Shown in pieces: positions 11,102 through 23,013 of a stretch of 64,000 bases of DNA. The stretch lies in NCBI GenBank assembly GCA_958450365.1, contig CAUEEP010000743.1, positions 930,001 through 994,000 on the forward strand. Direction: 5' to 3'. Made by a program: the position numbers and the translations under genes. The notes beneath the pieces were generated by a model, which saw only the letters and a program-made list of their open reading frames with translations, did no database searches and was not told where the DNA came from. The first letter of the stretch is position 1, and each line of letters begins with the position of its first letter. This stretch comes from Mesorhabditis belari (taxonomy: Eukaryota > Nematoda > Chromadorea > Rhabditida > Rhabditidae).

Positions 11102-13165
11102 TTAGTTCGCTGCAACGGCCGTTCCTTGAACCACTTGAGAGGTGAGACGACCGTCTTCATAAGTCTGAAAAGAGTGTCTTCATAAATGTTTTCCTATTTC
11201 TTCACTACCTCTATTGTTTCTTTTCCATTGTCTTCTGTTCGTTTGACGACAATTTTTTTCCCGTCGATTACCTGAAAAATCGCTGCCGATTTTCTCTGAC
11301 TCAAAATGTTACATTGTGTTTTAGTTAATCATTTTAAGATGTTTCTCTATGACGACGATTAAATGGCACAACTACAATGTATTCTAAAGTTTTCTAAAGA
11401 AGCTTTAGCTTTATTGATCAAAACACAGCTGAGAAAATGCCCGTATAGACAGATAGACACTGCTCTTTTATACATACAGTCGAACTTCGATATAACAAAC
11501 CTCAAGAGACCGGTCATAAAAGGTCGTTATATCGAACGTTTCGTTGTATCGAAGTTCGACTTTTTATATAAAAGAGCAGTGTCTGTCTGTCTGTACGGGC
11601 ATTTTCTCAGCTGTGTTTTGACTAATAAAGCTAAAGCTTCTTTAGAAAACTTTAGAATACATTGTAGTTGTGCCATTTAAAAAATCAAAGTTAGATAAAA
11701 CATAGGGGAATCGAAACCGGGCCGTGTGGGCCGTAGACAAGCGCCGACTGGCCACGGTGACAAAAGCTAAAGGTCTATGCCGTATGCCTGAAAAAATCCA
11801 GCGAAATAAACCCGCTCTTTCAGCTGATCTTTAACATAATTCTTTTCTAGTTCTAGAATTTGCAAACAAACCTTTGTCGTGGTGGTGGTTTTCGTTGTGG
11901 AGACGGATTTTCCAGGTTCTGACGATGATGAGAAACGGATAACCGTAGAGAATTCACTAAAATCTTCTTCATAAACACCATAAACCTAAAAAAAACAATC
12001 ACAAACCATTCTTTCTCATCTTTTGCCCGTCGTGCATCATCAAAAAAAATATGTACTCGTGAGTGAGGGCCTGTTCGTCGTGGTTCTAAATTTCCTCGAT
12101 TCATCACAACCTTTTCCAGACACTCACTTGAAAACAAGAAGCTATCCGATGGGAAAGCGAAACCATCATCAAAAAATATATCCTGAAAAGAAAACTGATT
12201 GATTAGACGAGTGAAATTGTGAGCTGAGGAACTAATTCTTTAGAGACAGCTAATAGAAATGATAGAGACAAAAAAAAAGGATATTTATTCATGCAAGACC
12301 TGACGGACCCGAAAGAATGAATCATCCAGCAGGGAACCCAGAGCTCCCAAATCCTACAGAAAATAATTATTGATGTGTGATCGTTTAAATCGATTTAAAA
12401 CCGAAACCATTTGGGAAGAAAACCCATAAAATTCTCTAACCAGTATTAGACTTATCTTGATAAAGTTTTAACGAGAATTTCTGAACTTCTTGATGTAATG
12501 ATAAGATTTATTTGCTCGCTCACTTGGAAAGGATCACGAGTGCCAAAGAAATCTTTGAAGACATCGAATGGAGATCGGAAGATATCGTCTCTGAATACTC
12601 TTCTTCCTGGCCTCACTCCACTCACATCTCGATCAAGAGCTGCCTTTTTCTTTGCTAAATTCATTTATCAAAAAGAAAAACTTTCATTTCCCCATACAAT
12701 CTGTTAGAATCTCATATGCTTGAGCGATTTTCTTGAATTTTCTCTCAGCCACTTCTTTGTCTTTATCTTCTTGATGTTTATCGGGATGCCATTTCAGTGC
12801 CAACTTTCGATAGCTAAATTTTTTTTTTTTGTATTTGGCTGAACACTTGTTTGCAAAACATCATTTTTGAGTCTAAAAATTACATTTTTTAAAGCTAGCG
12901 CTGCATCTTGCCACGAGGTCTTTGTTTTGCACATTTGAAGACTATGGTTTGAAAAAAGGCGAAAAATTGGAACCACTCCGGCTATGAAAATCTCAAGGGA
13001 CCTATTGGGAAGTAAGCCAAAAATCTCTCATAGTCGATCGAACTTCATGATATGAAATCACGAGGTTTATAAAGTGAAGAAGACTCACGCTTTCTTGATG
13101 GCCTCATGGTCTGAATCCTTTGAAATACCCAAGATTGTGTATGGAGATTCATCTAATTTAGTCAT
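11102..13165 (-). CDS. DNAJB6/B2-like J-domain co-chaperone
   Basis: Nine exons, 5' to 3': 13089-13165, 12698-12813, 12524-12654, 12300-12353, 12128-12182, 12057-12085, 11872-11985, 11209-11271, 11102-11164; 233 aa. N-terminal J-domain [19 protein letters not shown] with [12 protein letters not shown] carrying HPD and [17 protein letters not shown], then an [21 protein letters not shown]-type segment, a Ser/Thr stretch ([20 protein letters not shown]) and the C-terminal [20 protein letters not shown] plus EDGRL block typical of DNAJB2/6/8. These proteins act with Hsp70, and the Ser/Thr region of DNAJB6 suppresses aggregation. The 29-nt exon 6 is the least certain; it is needed for phase. The ATG lies 5 nt behind an acceptor, suggesting trans-splicing. 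A SINE/foldback occupies intron 7. Confidence 0.9.
11363..11768 (-). mobile_element. tRNA-derived SINE (minus) fused to inverted partial copy and pogo-like MITE ends
   Basis: On the minus strand a tRNA-like head (about 11768-11700; CGGCGCTTGTCTACGGCC, B-box-like GGTTTCGATTCCC) leads into a body with TGGCACAACTACAATG, GAAAATGCCCGTACAGAC and CTGCTCTTTTATAT. The body recurs after tRNA-like heads at 32395-32651 and 35296-35523. A second body copy in plus orientation (11363-11480) makes a 318-bp palindrome. Between them lie inverted ends AGTCGAACTTCGATATAAC, like pogo/Tigger termini. In an intron of the DNAJB6-like gene. Confidence 0.75.
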
Positions 13166-13170
13166 CTCTT

Positions 13171-13184
13171 CTGAAAATTGTTAA
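13171..13184 (-). promoter_or_regulatory. Probable SL trans-splice acceptor
   Basis: AACAATTTTCAG on the minus strand ends 5 nt before the ATG at 13165. A good acceptor this close to a start codon with no upstream coding exon is the usual nematode trans-splice arrangement. Inferred from sequence only. Confidence 0.5.
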
Positions 13185-13236
13185 AGTTTGAAAAGTTTCT
13201 AAAGATTCTAAAGATATAGCAAAGAACGAGCTGTTA

Positions 13237-13322
13237 GAATAAGAACAAGAACAAGAACAGAACAAGAAAGAACAAGAACAAGAACAAGAATAAGAACAAG
13301 AATAAGAACAAGGGCAAGCTAG
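13237..13322. repeat. 6-bp tandem repeat AAGAAC/AAGAAT
   Basis: About fourteen copies of a hexamer just upstream of the DNAJB6-like gene start. Confidence 0.9.
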
Positions 13323-14885
13323 GGAATAATAAGATTCAAGACTTGACAGCATAAGGTTCTTTCGAAAAATGGACAATTTTTTAATCAAAATCTCGCTAAC
13401 TAATAAAAAGTAATAAATAACGAGTAAGCGTTCGGAAAAAAGCAGTGGTCAGCTGGGGAAAAGAGAGAAAAAGGAAAAAAAAAGGAGTAGTGGTCACCGG
13501 AGAGACGGGCAGTAGAAAAGCCTCCCGTTGAAAAGTATATGAAAGAGAAGGGTTAGAAGAGGAGGGGAGGCATGTGCTCGACTCTCCAGTTCTCCTTTCA
13601 CAGCTATAGCTCCCCCCTTCTCTCCTCCACTCTTCTACTAGAATCCTTCATCTTTTCAACAATTGTCTCTTCTCATAGAAAACTACTAAAATTCGTACTA
13701 TTTGTCTTATTTTACATCCAATCCCTCTCTGTTCCCAAAAAAACGACAAAAAAGAACGATGGATTATTTGACAAGATTTAATAAAAACAAATCACTCACG
13801 ATAGAGCTAGAGTTTTAAAACTAAAAACAACTTTAAGAATTGATAATAAAGCAAACTGTTGGGATGGATGGGAATTGTTGAATTGAAAAAAAAGAATTTG
13901 GTGTGGTTGAAGGGATGTGTTTAAGTTCTCAATAACAGTTTAAGTCACTTTATTAGAAAAAAAAAAGAGTAAGTAAAGAAAAGAAAATATCAAATGTGAT
14001 CGAATAGTCATAGAAAGACGAGAATGAGTCAGAAAAGGAGAGGGGGTGTGTGGGCACTTGTAGAAGAAGAGCTCAAAGCGGACGGGGGGTGGCGGAAGCG
14101 CGTGCTGCGTGCCCACACGGAATCCCCATAGAAAGATCAAGGAAAAGATGGGGAAAGATGGGGAAAGAGAGTCCGACCGGAAAAACGAAAGCGGAAAGAA
14201 AGGGGGGAAAAAGGAAAAAGCTTTCCTTTTTGGGGAAGATCCGCAAAAAAAAGGAGACGGAAGCGCGAGCGGGACAATCACGCCGCGCCAAGAGGGTCAA
14301 TCCGTCCTTCTCGAGAGTCCTCTCCCATTTCTACGGCTAGCAACAGGTATCAAATTCCTGTCATCGATAGCTTATCGTTCTAATTTTAGCTTTCAAATTT
14401 GAAAGCCGGCAAAACCCTCTAGGAAATCTATTGAAATAATATCTATTGACCGGCAAGCCCAATTTTTCAAAAGTTCAACGATTTTCGCGTTGAAGTTATT
14501 TAGATAACGGCCTACTTTTTTCCTTCAGTGCTGTGATGGAAAAGCGATTAGGGAAGGAAATTCGATCATGGCCACTCGGCAAAGAGGACAGAGGAGAGAA
14601 CGCTTGAGATCACCGTCTTCTGTTCCAAACGATTACAACAAAGTCGAATCATTGCCAATTCATAGCAATAAGGAAATAAATTTATTCAATAACTGATTAG
14701 ATACGAGGACGGTTTTTGAAAAATGTTTTATCCAAGAAAACTGGAAGAAAGCAGATGGTTTTTGAAGGGAAAATTTGATTTCGAAACTGAAAATGTTTTT
14801 CAAAAAAACTCATTCATTAAGCGTTGATATATTGGCAGATACATTGATGGCAGATGTAAAAAAAGTAAAAAAAAAGGTGCTGAAA

Positions 14886-15539
14886 GATATTTAAAACGCT
14901 TTGCAAAAATGAACTCACTTCTGGTCAATAAGAGTAATCCTATTTTTAAAAAAACATTTGAAAAGTTGAAAGATCCATATGCTGAAAGATCCGCTGATCC
15001 ATATGTTATTTGCTATAAACGACTTGAGATTCAAGATGTTCAATAAAGAATCTTCTCACACAAGAAATCAAATGCTCAAACAAAATCAACTATTAAGTTT
15101 AACCATAAATGATAGTTCAAAGTGCCTAAGCAAAGACAAAAATCAATAGAAAAATAGAGGCGATAGGTAAGTGTTTCCGTTTTTTTTTTGAAAATCTCGC
15201 GTGTGGTGACGGGTGTGGCTAAGAAAATTGTCTTTTTCTTATTCACAATGAAGATTGGTGCGCGAAAATTCGGCACACAGCAATGGGAGGTGATGAGAAA
15301 GGGAATTGGGTGATGGAGGTAGAGAAAGAAAGGAAAATGGATGAGGAAAAAGGGTAGAAGAGAAACGAGAAGAAAGATGGAGAGCTTGAGGCGACTAAGT
15401 GACCTTGGAGGAGCACCAGCACTAGCTCTCACCTCTTTGCTTGTCCCTCTCGATATTTAGGACGCTTTGCAAAAATGAACTCACTACTGGCCAATAAGAG
15501 TAATTCTATTTTTTAAAAAAACATTTGAAAAGTTGAAAG
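14886..15539. repeat. Direct repeat pair of ~87 bp
   Basis: 14886-14972 and 15452-15539 share GACGCTTTGCAAAAATGAAC-like sequence through ACATTTGAAAAGTTGAAAG with about six differences. 480 bp of unrelated DNA separates them. No inverted ends seen; possibly a solo-repeat pair or local duplication. Confidence 0.85.
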
Positions 15540-17344
15540 CCAAAAATCGAGGTCGATTTCGGGGGGAAATAAATGGGAAAATTCGGAGAAAAGAGGTACC
15601 CCTTTGAGTCAAGCTGAGGAGTCCCGTTCACTTCCAAGTGAATGAATGGCTCTCCGAAAAATTGTAAAGAACACAGCTCAACTCTCATTACCCTCAGTCA
15701 CCTAATCGTTTTGCATTGCAACAAAGAAAAAAAAAGTGACTTGAAGATGAATCCTTAGATTTTGCAGAGATTTTGTTTTAATATCAAAGAAAAGATAAGG
15801 GTTCAGCGTCAGAATGGTTGAGTTGACTCAAAAAAAAAGTAGATAAGACGAATGAGTAACCAATGGCTCTTTGCTCTTAGGTCTTTTAAGAGCAAAAAAA
15901 AAACAGGTCCTGAATCTAGGAAATTGAGATTTACGAAATCTAGACCAAATGTAAAGGATCCAAAAAGGCGTGTGTCCATAAAAGAAATAAGATACGTGTA
16001 TTGGTTGAAGAAGAAGAAGAAGAAGAAAAAAAACGAGAAGGGACTCCCGAATATGGCGGAACTATTGTTGTGGATTGTCCTCCACCCTTGCTCGGATGGA
16101 TCTCTTCGTGTCCACTTGTCCTCTCCTCGCAAAATTTCTCTTCACTTTTTACGTATCTTTCTTTCTTTCTTTTCCTTGACTATAGTCATCCCTTTTTTTC
16201 CTGCTCGTCCTCTCGCCACTTTATGATTTCGCTAGAGAAATGGTGAAAGATGAGAGAAAATCGAGAGGAGACATCACAAAAAAAACGCCGATTTCACATG
16301 GTTGTCTCTATTTTCTCTTTTTTTTTCGATTGGCTCCAATTTTTTGACAATTTGCGCTTCTTACTCGAAAAAACATCACCATTTTCAATTGCATCTTTGC
16401 TTTCGTGATCATTTTTTTGCAGAAAATCTCATCAAAAACAAAGAAAACATTTCAATTTGTGGAAAAGAAATTATTTAGTTCGATCTTATCACCCTTTTTG
16501 CTCAGAATTTGATTCATTGCCGACCACGGCGCATGAGAAAGAAAGCAAAGCAAAGAAAGCAGAAAGAAAGAAAGCAAAGCAGAAAGCAAATGTTAAAGAC
16601 TACAAGGCTCACGTTAAATTGTAGGAGAAAGGTAAAAAAAACCAAAGTTTTCATCTCAAAAGTATGCAAATTCGGTGAGAAATCGATAAAAATATATTTG
16701 AATACAAGTAGATCATGCTATAAAAGTAAAATATTTTAAGTAACTCATAGTAAAGTGGAAAAAGAGGACAAGAGAAAGTGACGGTATGAGCGGTGGGAAA
16801 GAGGAGAATGAGGGGATTGTTTGCAACTAGTTCTGGGAAAGTGTCAAACGCGAAACTAAGCCTTCGCTTGTAGCCACACCGCTGAAACATTAGCCATAAA
16901 CATAAACAAAGATCATTTACAATCAGATTTTAATAGAAATCAACCAATAAAGCATGGAAAAGTGTTTGACAGACAAAAATCAACCACGAGAGTCAATGGA
17001 GATGTCTTTGGAGAAAAAGACGAGAAGAAGTCATACAAATATGCAAATATTTGTGTTAGAAAAAAGACTATTTGCAAAGAAATTGGGGAAATGGTGAAAG
17101 AGAGGAATAGATAGGATTGAAAGAGGGAAGGGGAAGGGTTAGAAAGCCGACCAGTCACAGCTTACAATACTTTGATCTGCTTAACACTATCCTCTCGATG
17201 TTAGTCGATGTTAGTCTTATTGTTAGTCGACATTGGATTAGATTGTAAGTAAAAAAAGCTGCAATCGCTTGCAAACTTTAAAGCACAAAGTACGTTTAAT
17301 GTAGGCAAAATAAGAATAATGCTTGCAATTGGCTGGCAACTGTA

Positions 17345-17566
17345 TACCCTATTTTCTCTAATAGTAGTGCACCCGGGTGAGCCGAGTTTGTGACTATTTT
17401 ACAGTTTCCAAGCTTTCGCAGAAGCTCAACACTCAAATCCCCCACAAGATCTCATCGTCAGCTACATTTTCCGTCCCCACATCGATAGGTTCTGATGCGC
17501 GGTTCTCGAGATTTCGAGCAATTTAGGCGACGCTCTGGCTGCACTACTATTAGAGAAAATACGGTA
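17345..17566. mobile_element. MITE family C, copy 1 (222 bp)
   Basis: Starts TACCCTATTTTCTCTAATAG and ends with the inverted form ...CTATTAGAGAAAATACGGTA; TA borders. Interior non-palindromic (CAGAAGCTCAACACTCAAAT, CCCCACATCGATAGGTTCTG). Copies at 47396-47616 and 53550-53771 are over 85 percent alike by eye and all in the same orientation. Confidence 0.93.
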
Positions 17567-18584
17567 TTTTGACAAATTTAATCATTCTTATGCTCTAGCT
17601 ATGACAGAGGACACAATTGTAAATCTCTGATAATGGTTTTAGATATTAAACTCTAATGCAAAACGCAAGGCAAAGGTTGATAGGAGTGGTGTTCCTCTGG
17701 GTCTCCCCCTCTCACATCCAGTCATGAGCCTTGAAGAGAGTGAGAGCCGGTGTGTGATCCCAATATTTGTAGTGTAATCAAAAGAGAAAGAAGCCGCATG
17801 AGATGCCCATGAAAAGGTGGCAAATTTGCGTTTCTGTAGACCCCGTCAGCACACAAAAATATAAAAGCATCCCAAACACAGGACAATGGTGACCTTCACA
17901 GGCAAACAAACGGTCTGAGAAATTGAGAAATTGAGACTTGTAAGCTCTTATTTTTAGCTTTACTCAAAAAGCGTTAATATTCTGAAATTCTTGGAATTCT
18001 TGAAAGCTTAGAGTTTACTTAAGAAAAGCAGAAAATGGACTGAAAGAAAAGAATAACTTTCGACAAGAAAATGGACTGAAAGAAAATGGACTAAATGCAT
18101 CTTAAAAGAATAACTTCCAACAAGAATCTATATTTTACTTCCCAGCTAACTAATGTGATATTGAAAAATGAACTTTCACAATGGAAATTTGAGATGGAAA
18201 AGGTGGAAAAGTCGTCGGCAAGTGCGCATGCGACGAGAACACCCGAGCAGACAGGTTTAGGGGTTCTCCGCCCACTCTCAATCCACCCCATCCCCTCTTT
18301 TTTTTTTCTTCTTCGTTACCCCATCCACTCTGCGCATTCACTAATTTTCAGCTTGCCTCTCTAAACTCTGACGCTTTTTTTTTACTAAAAACTTAGAAAT
18401 CTAAGTGACACATGATGTCACAAACTTGCTTGCTTCTGACTAAGACAATGACGAGATAATTTGATTGTTTGTTTACGTTTACAGTACGTTTTTCATTATG
18501 TTTACAGTACGCTTTTCCAAAAGCAGTTCACCAGTTTCAAAAACTATTGAATCTATATCAAAAATCTGAATCCATTTTACTCCT

Positions 18585-18706
18585 AATACAGTTCTAATCT
18601 AATACAGTTCTAATCTAATACAGTCCTAATCTAATACAGCTCTAATCTAATACAGTTCTAATCTAATACAGTTCTAATCTAATACAGTTCTAATCTAATA
18701 CAGTTT
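18585..18706. repeat. 15/16-bp tandem repeat TAATCTAATACAGTTC
   Basis: Seven to eight copies of TCTAATCTAATACAGT with single-base variants. No coding potential. Confidence 0.88.
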
Positions 18707-19977
18707 ACTTCTGAAGTATAATTCAAAACGACAAAAGCATGACAAACAAGCAAACAAGCAAATGAACGCATTTTGAATCGTTTAAAAAGAAATTGATTTA
18801 CAAAATTGACAAAATTGCTTTTCTATCTTTTAAGTTAAACAAGTGAATATGAGATGTGAATATGAGAAAAGCTGAAAAGAAAAAGGAAGAGGGAAAGAGA
18901 AAGGGTTAAAGAGAAATTGATGGACGGGGCTGTCTACACTGCTAGTTACAACGGAGCAATTGCAGGTGCCACACTCTGAGCCACAAAATCAAGCACAACA
19001 CACACAATGATTTTTGCAAACAATCGATGCTATGAATTGAATTGGTTCGAAGAATTTCCAGTAATTTCCAGTGTGAAAATTTCCGGTTTATGTGTGGGCA
19101 AATGAACCCGGAAAAAAGTTTTGTGAAGAGGAGGAAAAGAGAGACGGAGGACGGGGTGATCTTATTGGTTTGTGTCCTCTCCCTAGCAACTCTGATTTTA
19201 GCTAACGAAAGCAAAAACATGTAGAAATTGAGTTTATACCAATATTTAAGGTTATAGAAAAGGTTTTTCTTACGGTTTTTTATATTCAGGCTTGGTGTTT
19301 TTCTTTTCAAAACCCTATTTTTTCAGTTGACTTAGATTGATTAATTCAAAATTTCTGTTTAAGTCAATCATTTAACATTCATAAAAAGATGTTGACTCTT
19401 TTGGGATTGTTTCTTTTGCATCTCAAATTTGCGCTTTGTCACTCATTTTATCTCTTTTTATCACTAGACAAAGAAATGCTTGTCCAAAATCGAATCAATC
19501 CAAAAGCACTATTAAAATTGGCCTAAAAATTGATTACGAAAAAGTATCATAAGTATAATTATGAACAAAGGTTTAGGGTTTTCCAATTAGATACTCTGCA
19601 ACACCGACGACTAGTCATTGACTTATTAGAATATTTTAAAATCCTGAAGTGCAAACATTCTGATCGCTTTTATGCGAATTTGTTTCGCCCTCTGCTTCCT
19701 CCAGAAAAGACATTTCTTCAGATATCTACAGTTGTCAAAAAAAAGTCTTGGCCGGCCAATGTTTTTTCATTTTTCTCCCGTTAAATCGCATTCAAATAAA
19801 TCGTCCCAATTAATTTTTGTAGTATTTCGTGAGAGCTTTGAGATAATATTCTTAGATTTTTGATTTAGCTCTAAATAGAATCTTTTAAGCTACTTTTGCA
19901 TAAGAGGATAAGGTCCTTTTTCTCAGATTTTGTTCAAAGCTTCAAAACTGCCAGTAGCCTTTCGTTTTCACCAGAAC

Positions 19978-20030
19978 AAAATGAATAAATAAGTAATAGA
20001 CGGATCGTCTATTACTTATTTATTCATTTT
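19978..20030. repeat. Perfect 25-bp stem, 3-base loop
   Basis: Left arm 19978-20002 and right arm 20006-20030 are exact reverse complements around GAT. AT-rich; no terminator-like T run and no flanking coding exon. Confidence 0.9.
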
Positions 20031-20268
20031 GCCATTATCATTGTAACCGCTTTCAATGGGATCCATCCATTCTTGAAATACAAATTTTTAAAAATCATGC
20101 TCAAATAAGGTTTTTCGATCTTAAAACTTTAGTTCAAAGGATATCGAAAAGCTAAATGTTTGATTTTAACAACCTTTGAAAATGCTACATAAAACTATTT
20201 GTGGTCAATAAATTTGAATGTGGACCAAGTGAACACTGACCGGCCAAGACTTTTTTTGACGACTTTAT

Positions 20269-20998
20269 ATGTAAATGGTTGAGCACAATTATGGCAACTC
20301 GGTTTTTTCGACTGTAACTCGACGCCCAATTATTCAACTCCCCTAATTTCATATTTATATGAAATTTCAAGTTAATTTCTGCGAGCAATTTCAAGTTTTA
20401 GTTCAGAAACACAGTGTGACGCTTTTTATAGCACTTTGAAGTTCATAGATGCCAACCACTCTACAGAATCATCGCTTTCAATAGTTTTCAACTCTCAAGA
20501 ATTGCCCACAAATCAACCAATTCTTTTTGTTTTTTCACTCTTTAGTTAAATTTAGACAAATATCACAAAATAAATGCATTAAATTTGCAAGACAGCAAAT
20601 CAGGAATGATTTGGGAAGTTACCATACAAATTTAGCTTTGCTTAGCTTTCAGGAAATGCAACTATAGCTCTCAAAATTTTGAAATTTTAAAAATCTTCTG
20701 ATGTGAAATGCTTCAAATAATTCGATTTCTTAATAAAAAGCAAAAATGGGTAAATACGAAGCGGGAAATTGTTCAAAATATGTGCAAATCCGGCCAAACA
20801 ACGATTCTGCCGAGAGGTTGGCACCCCTGTACTTCAAAGTGCTATAAAAAGCGTAACACTGTGTTTCTGAACTAAAACTTGAAATTGATCGCAGAAATTA
20901 ACTTGAAATTTCATATAAATATGAAATTAGGGGAGTTGAATAATTGGGCGTCGAGTTACAGTCAAAAAACCGAGTTGTCATAGTTGTGCCCAACCCCG
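20269..20998. mobile_element. Foldback element (~730 bp)
   Basis: Arms 20269-20450 and about 20813-20998 are inverted copies (GGCAACTCGGTTTTTTCGAC, CGACGCCCAATTATTCAACT, GCTTTTTATAGCACTTTGAA). A third inverted match links 20239-20262 (CGGCCAAGACTTTTTTTGAC) with 19733-19757, so a second element may overlap the left side. No ORF. Confidence 0.85.
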
Positions 20999-21522
20999 TA
21001 TAATAATAGATTGGCAAGTTGAAAGTTGGTGCACTTATTCATTGCCCTTTTTAGAAATAGTGCCAAGTGCGCCAATTAATCTACAGTTTTTACCAATAAA
21101 AAGGCTCATTTATTCTCTAAAACAGGCTTTTGACAGATTTAGAAAAGCTTCGGTTTTGTAGGTTTCTAGGGGACAAGAAGTTGAGGAAGCAAAAATGATG
21201 AACACTCGATGAAGCGATTTGAGCACTTTCTTTCAAATAAACCTATTTTAGTGTCAATAAAAAAATAAAGAGTATAAAAAGCTAGATAAATAGCAAAATT
21301 CTCAGCTAAATATAATCAATCATTTTTCTTTTAGTTCCATTTGAAGGATTTTCAGAAAAACTTGAATTTCTACTGAAATTCATTTCAAAAGTTACCCAAA
21401 TTTGCTTAAGGATTTCTTAAATTAGATAATATATAACTTTTATTTCGAGAAGTCGAATTCAATTAATATATTCTATAGAAAATACGGAAAAGTATACCAA
21501 GTTTTAAGTTCCCAATCTAATA

Positions 21523-21791
21523 TACGGTAAATACTGTAATAGTACCCCACCCCCATAATGACGGTGCGGAGTGTTGCGTAGTCTAGCTTTGAACGAGTTT
21601 TTCTCGACACTGGTTTATGCTACAATGTTTGTTTAGGTATCAAAAAAATAGCCCTGAATTTCAGCTATTTTTTGATACCAAAGACGCATTTTTTGAAAGT
21701 ACGGGTGCTTTGCAAAAATGAAATACTAAAAAACTTTTGCGACTACGCGACTGTACGAGGGGGGTGGGGTACTATTACAGTATTTACGGTA
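21523..21791. mobile_element. MITE family B, copy 2 (269 bp)
   Basis: Reverse-complement copy of 6485-6753 along its full length, same ends and same length, with a handful of differences. TA borders kept. Confidence 0.92.
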
Positions 21792-22599
21792 AGTATCTTC
21801 AGATATACGCATCTCAAATCTCTTTCTAATGTTTCTTTTTAATCTTTTTAATCATCTTTTTTTAATCATCACAATCATTTTGCTCGCGCATGGAATTCCT
21901 TTTCAATTAGCATTAGAAATTTATCATCTCTCCCGCTTTTTCTTGTCTTGTCTAGCACAATAGTTGCTATTTTTCGTATTGAAATTCCTATCGTGAAGCT
22001 AGTTTATGATAGTTTATGGTAGTCATTCCACTCACTTTGAGTTTTCGCTCTAAATTTCTTTATTGACAATTATTTTCTCTTTTTTCTTCTTTTTTGTGTA
22101 AATTTTGCTGGTCCACTTATTCACTTGCCGATTAAAGTTTATATAAATATCTATTTGCGCTTTTCACTCATTTTTCTCTTTTTATCGCTAGACAAAGAAA
22201 CGCTTGTTGTTTCCGCAAAAGAAACATTTATTGAAAACAAATATCAAGACAGTATCATAAACTGAAAGAAAGAAGCAATGATGGAAACAAAAACAAGCAA
22301 AATATCAAACGAGGTATTGAGGCAAAAAGATACACAAGCATTTTTAAAAATTAAATTTGTTATATTAGCTATATATGGATGAGAAATAATACAAGTTTAA
22401 ACGGAAAACTGAAAAATAGAAAATGAAAATACCCGTGAAGAACTGATAGTTAATAGAAATGCGAACTTCAACAAAACAAAACGTTTAGAAGGTTTCGAGA
22501 AACTCTCAAAAATATCAAAAAGCTTGACATGAATAATTCATAATTCTAGTAGATCGAGTGGGTCAGCTGTACAACCTGGAAATGAAATTTCTTTTTGAT

Positions 22600-22855
22600 C
22601 AGCCTTCCGATTGTGGAACGTTTGATATGCCCCTTTGCCATTAGCAATTCAACTTTGAGCTCAAATTTCTTGGTGTTAGGCTGTCCAATTGAAATAGTTT
22701 TTATAGCAATCGACAGAGAAAGACTTGGCGCATACAATGATATTAAGCATTTATAAATTTGACAGTTTAACACCAAGAAATTTGAGCTCAAAGTTAGATT
22801 GCTAGTTGGAAAAGGGACGCAGATGAAATGTCCGATAATCCTACCTTCCATTGCA
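22600..22855. repeat. Inverted repeat with 30-bp conserved core
   Basis: AACTTTGAGCTCAAATTTCT (22657) is inverted at 22776-22795, and weaker pairing continues outward on both sides (CAGCCTTCCGATTGTGG against a diverged partner near 22840). An older, eroded foldback. Confidence 0.75.
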
Positions 22856-23013
22856 CAATGTCTGCTTGTTTTTCTCCCCATTTCCCAATCCAGTCAAATT
22901 TGTGAAATCTGAATTTATATGATGATTGAAATTATCTAAATAAATGAATAAATGATTAAATATATCTAATTAAATATCTAAATATCTAACTATTTTATAG
23001 AAATTGTTCGGCG

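Larger units (their letters stand above)
13323..22990. other. Gene-poor 9.7-kb region
   Basis: No exon chain with family similarity and consistent phases was found on either strand. Content seen: a G-rich, comparatively GC-rich block at about 14040-14340; the direct repeat 14886/15452; polypurine tracts; MITE family C at 17345; tandem repeat at 18585; the dyad at 19978-20030; a foldback at 20269-20998; MITE B copy 2 at 21523; inverted arms at 22600-22850; and a second direct repeat pair (19433-19482 with 22157-22206, around AGACAAAGAAACGCTTGT). Rapidly evolving or single-exon genes cannot be excluded. Confidence 0.5.

Noticed and set aside
11363..11680. 105-codon plus-strand ORF
   Set aside because: It spans a SINE palindrome in an intron of the DNAJB6-like gene.
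14050..14402. Overlapping ORFs on both strands in the G-rich block
   Set aside because: Mutually overlapping, low complexity, no splice-consistent continuation or family likeness.
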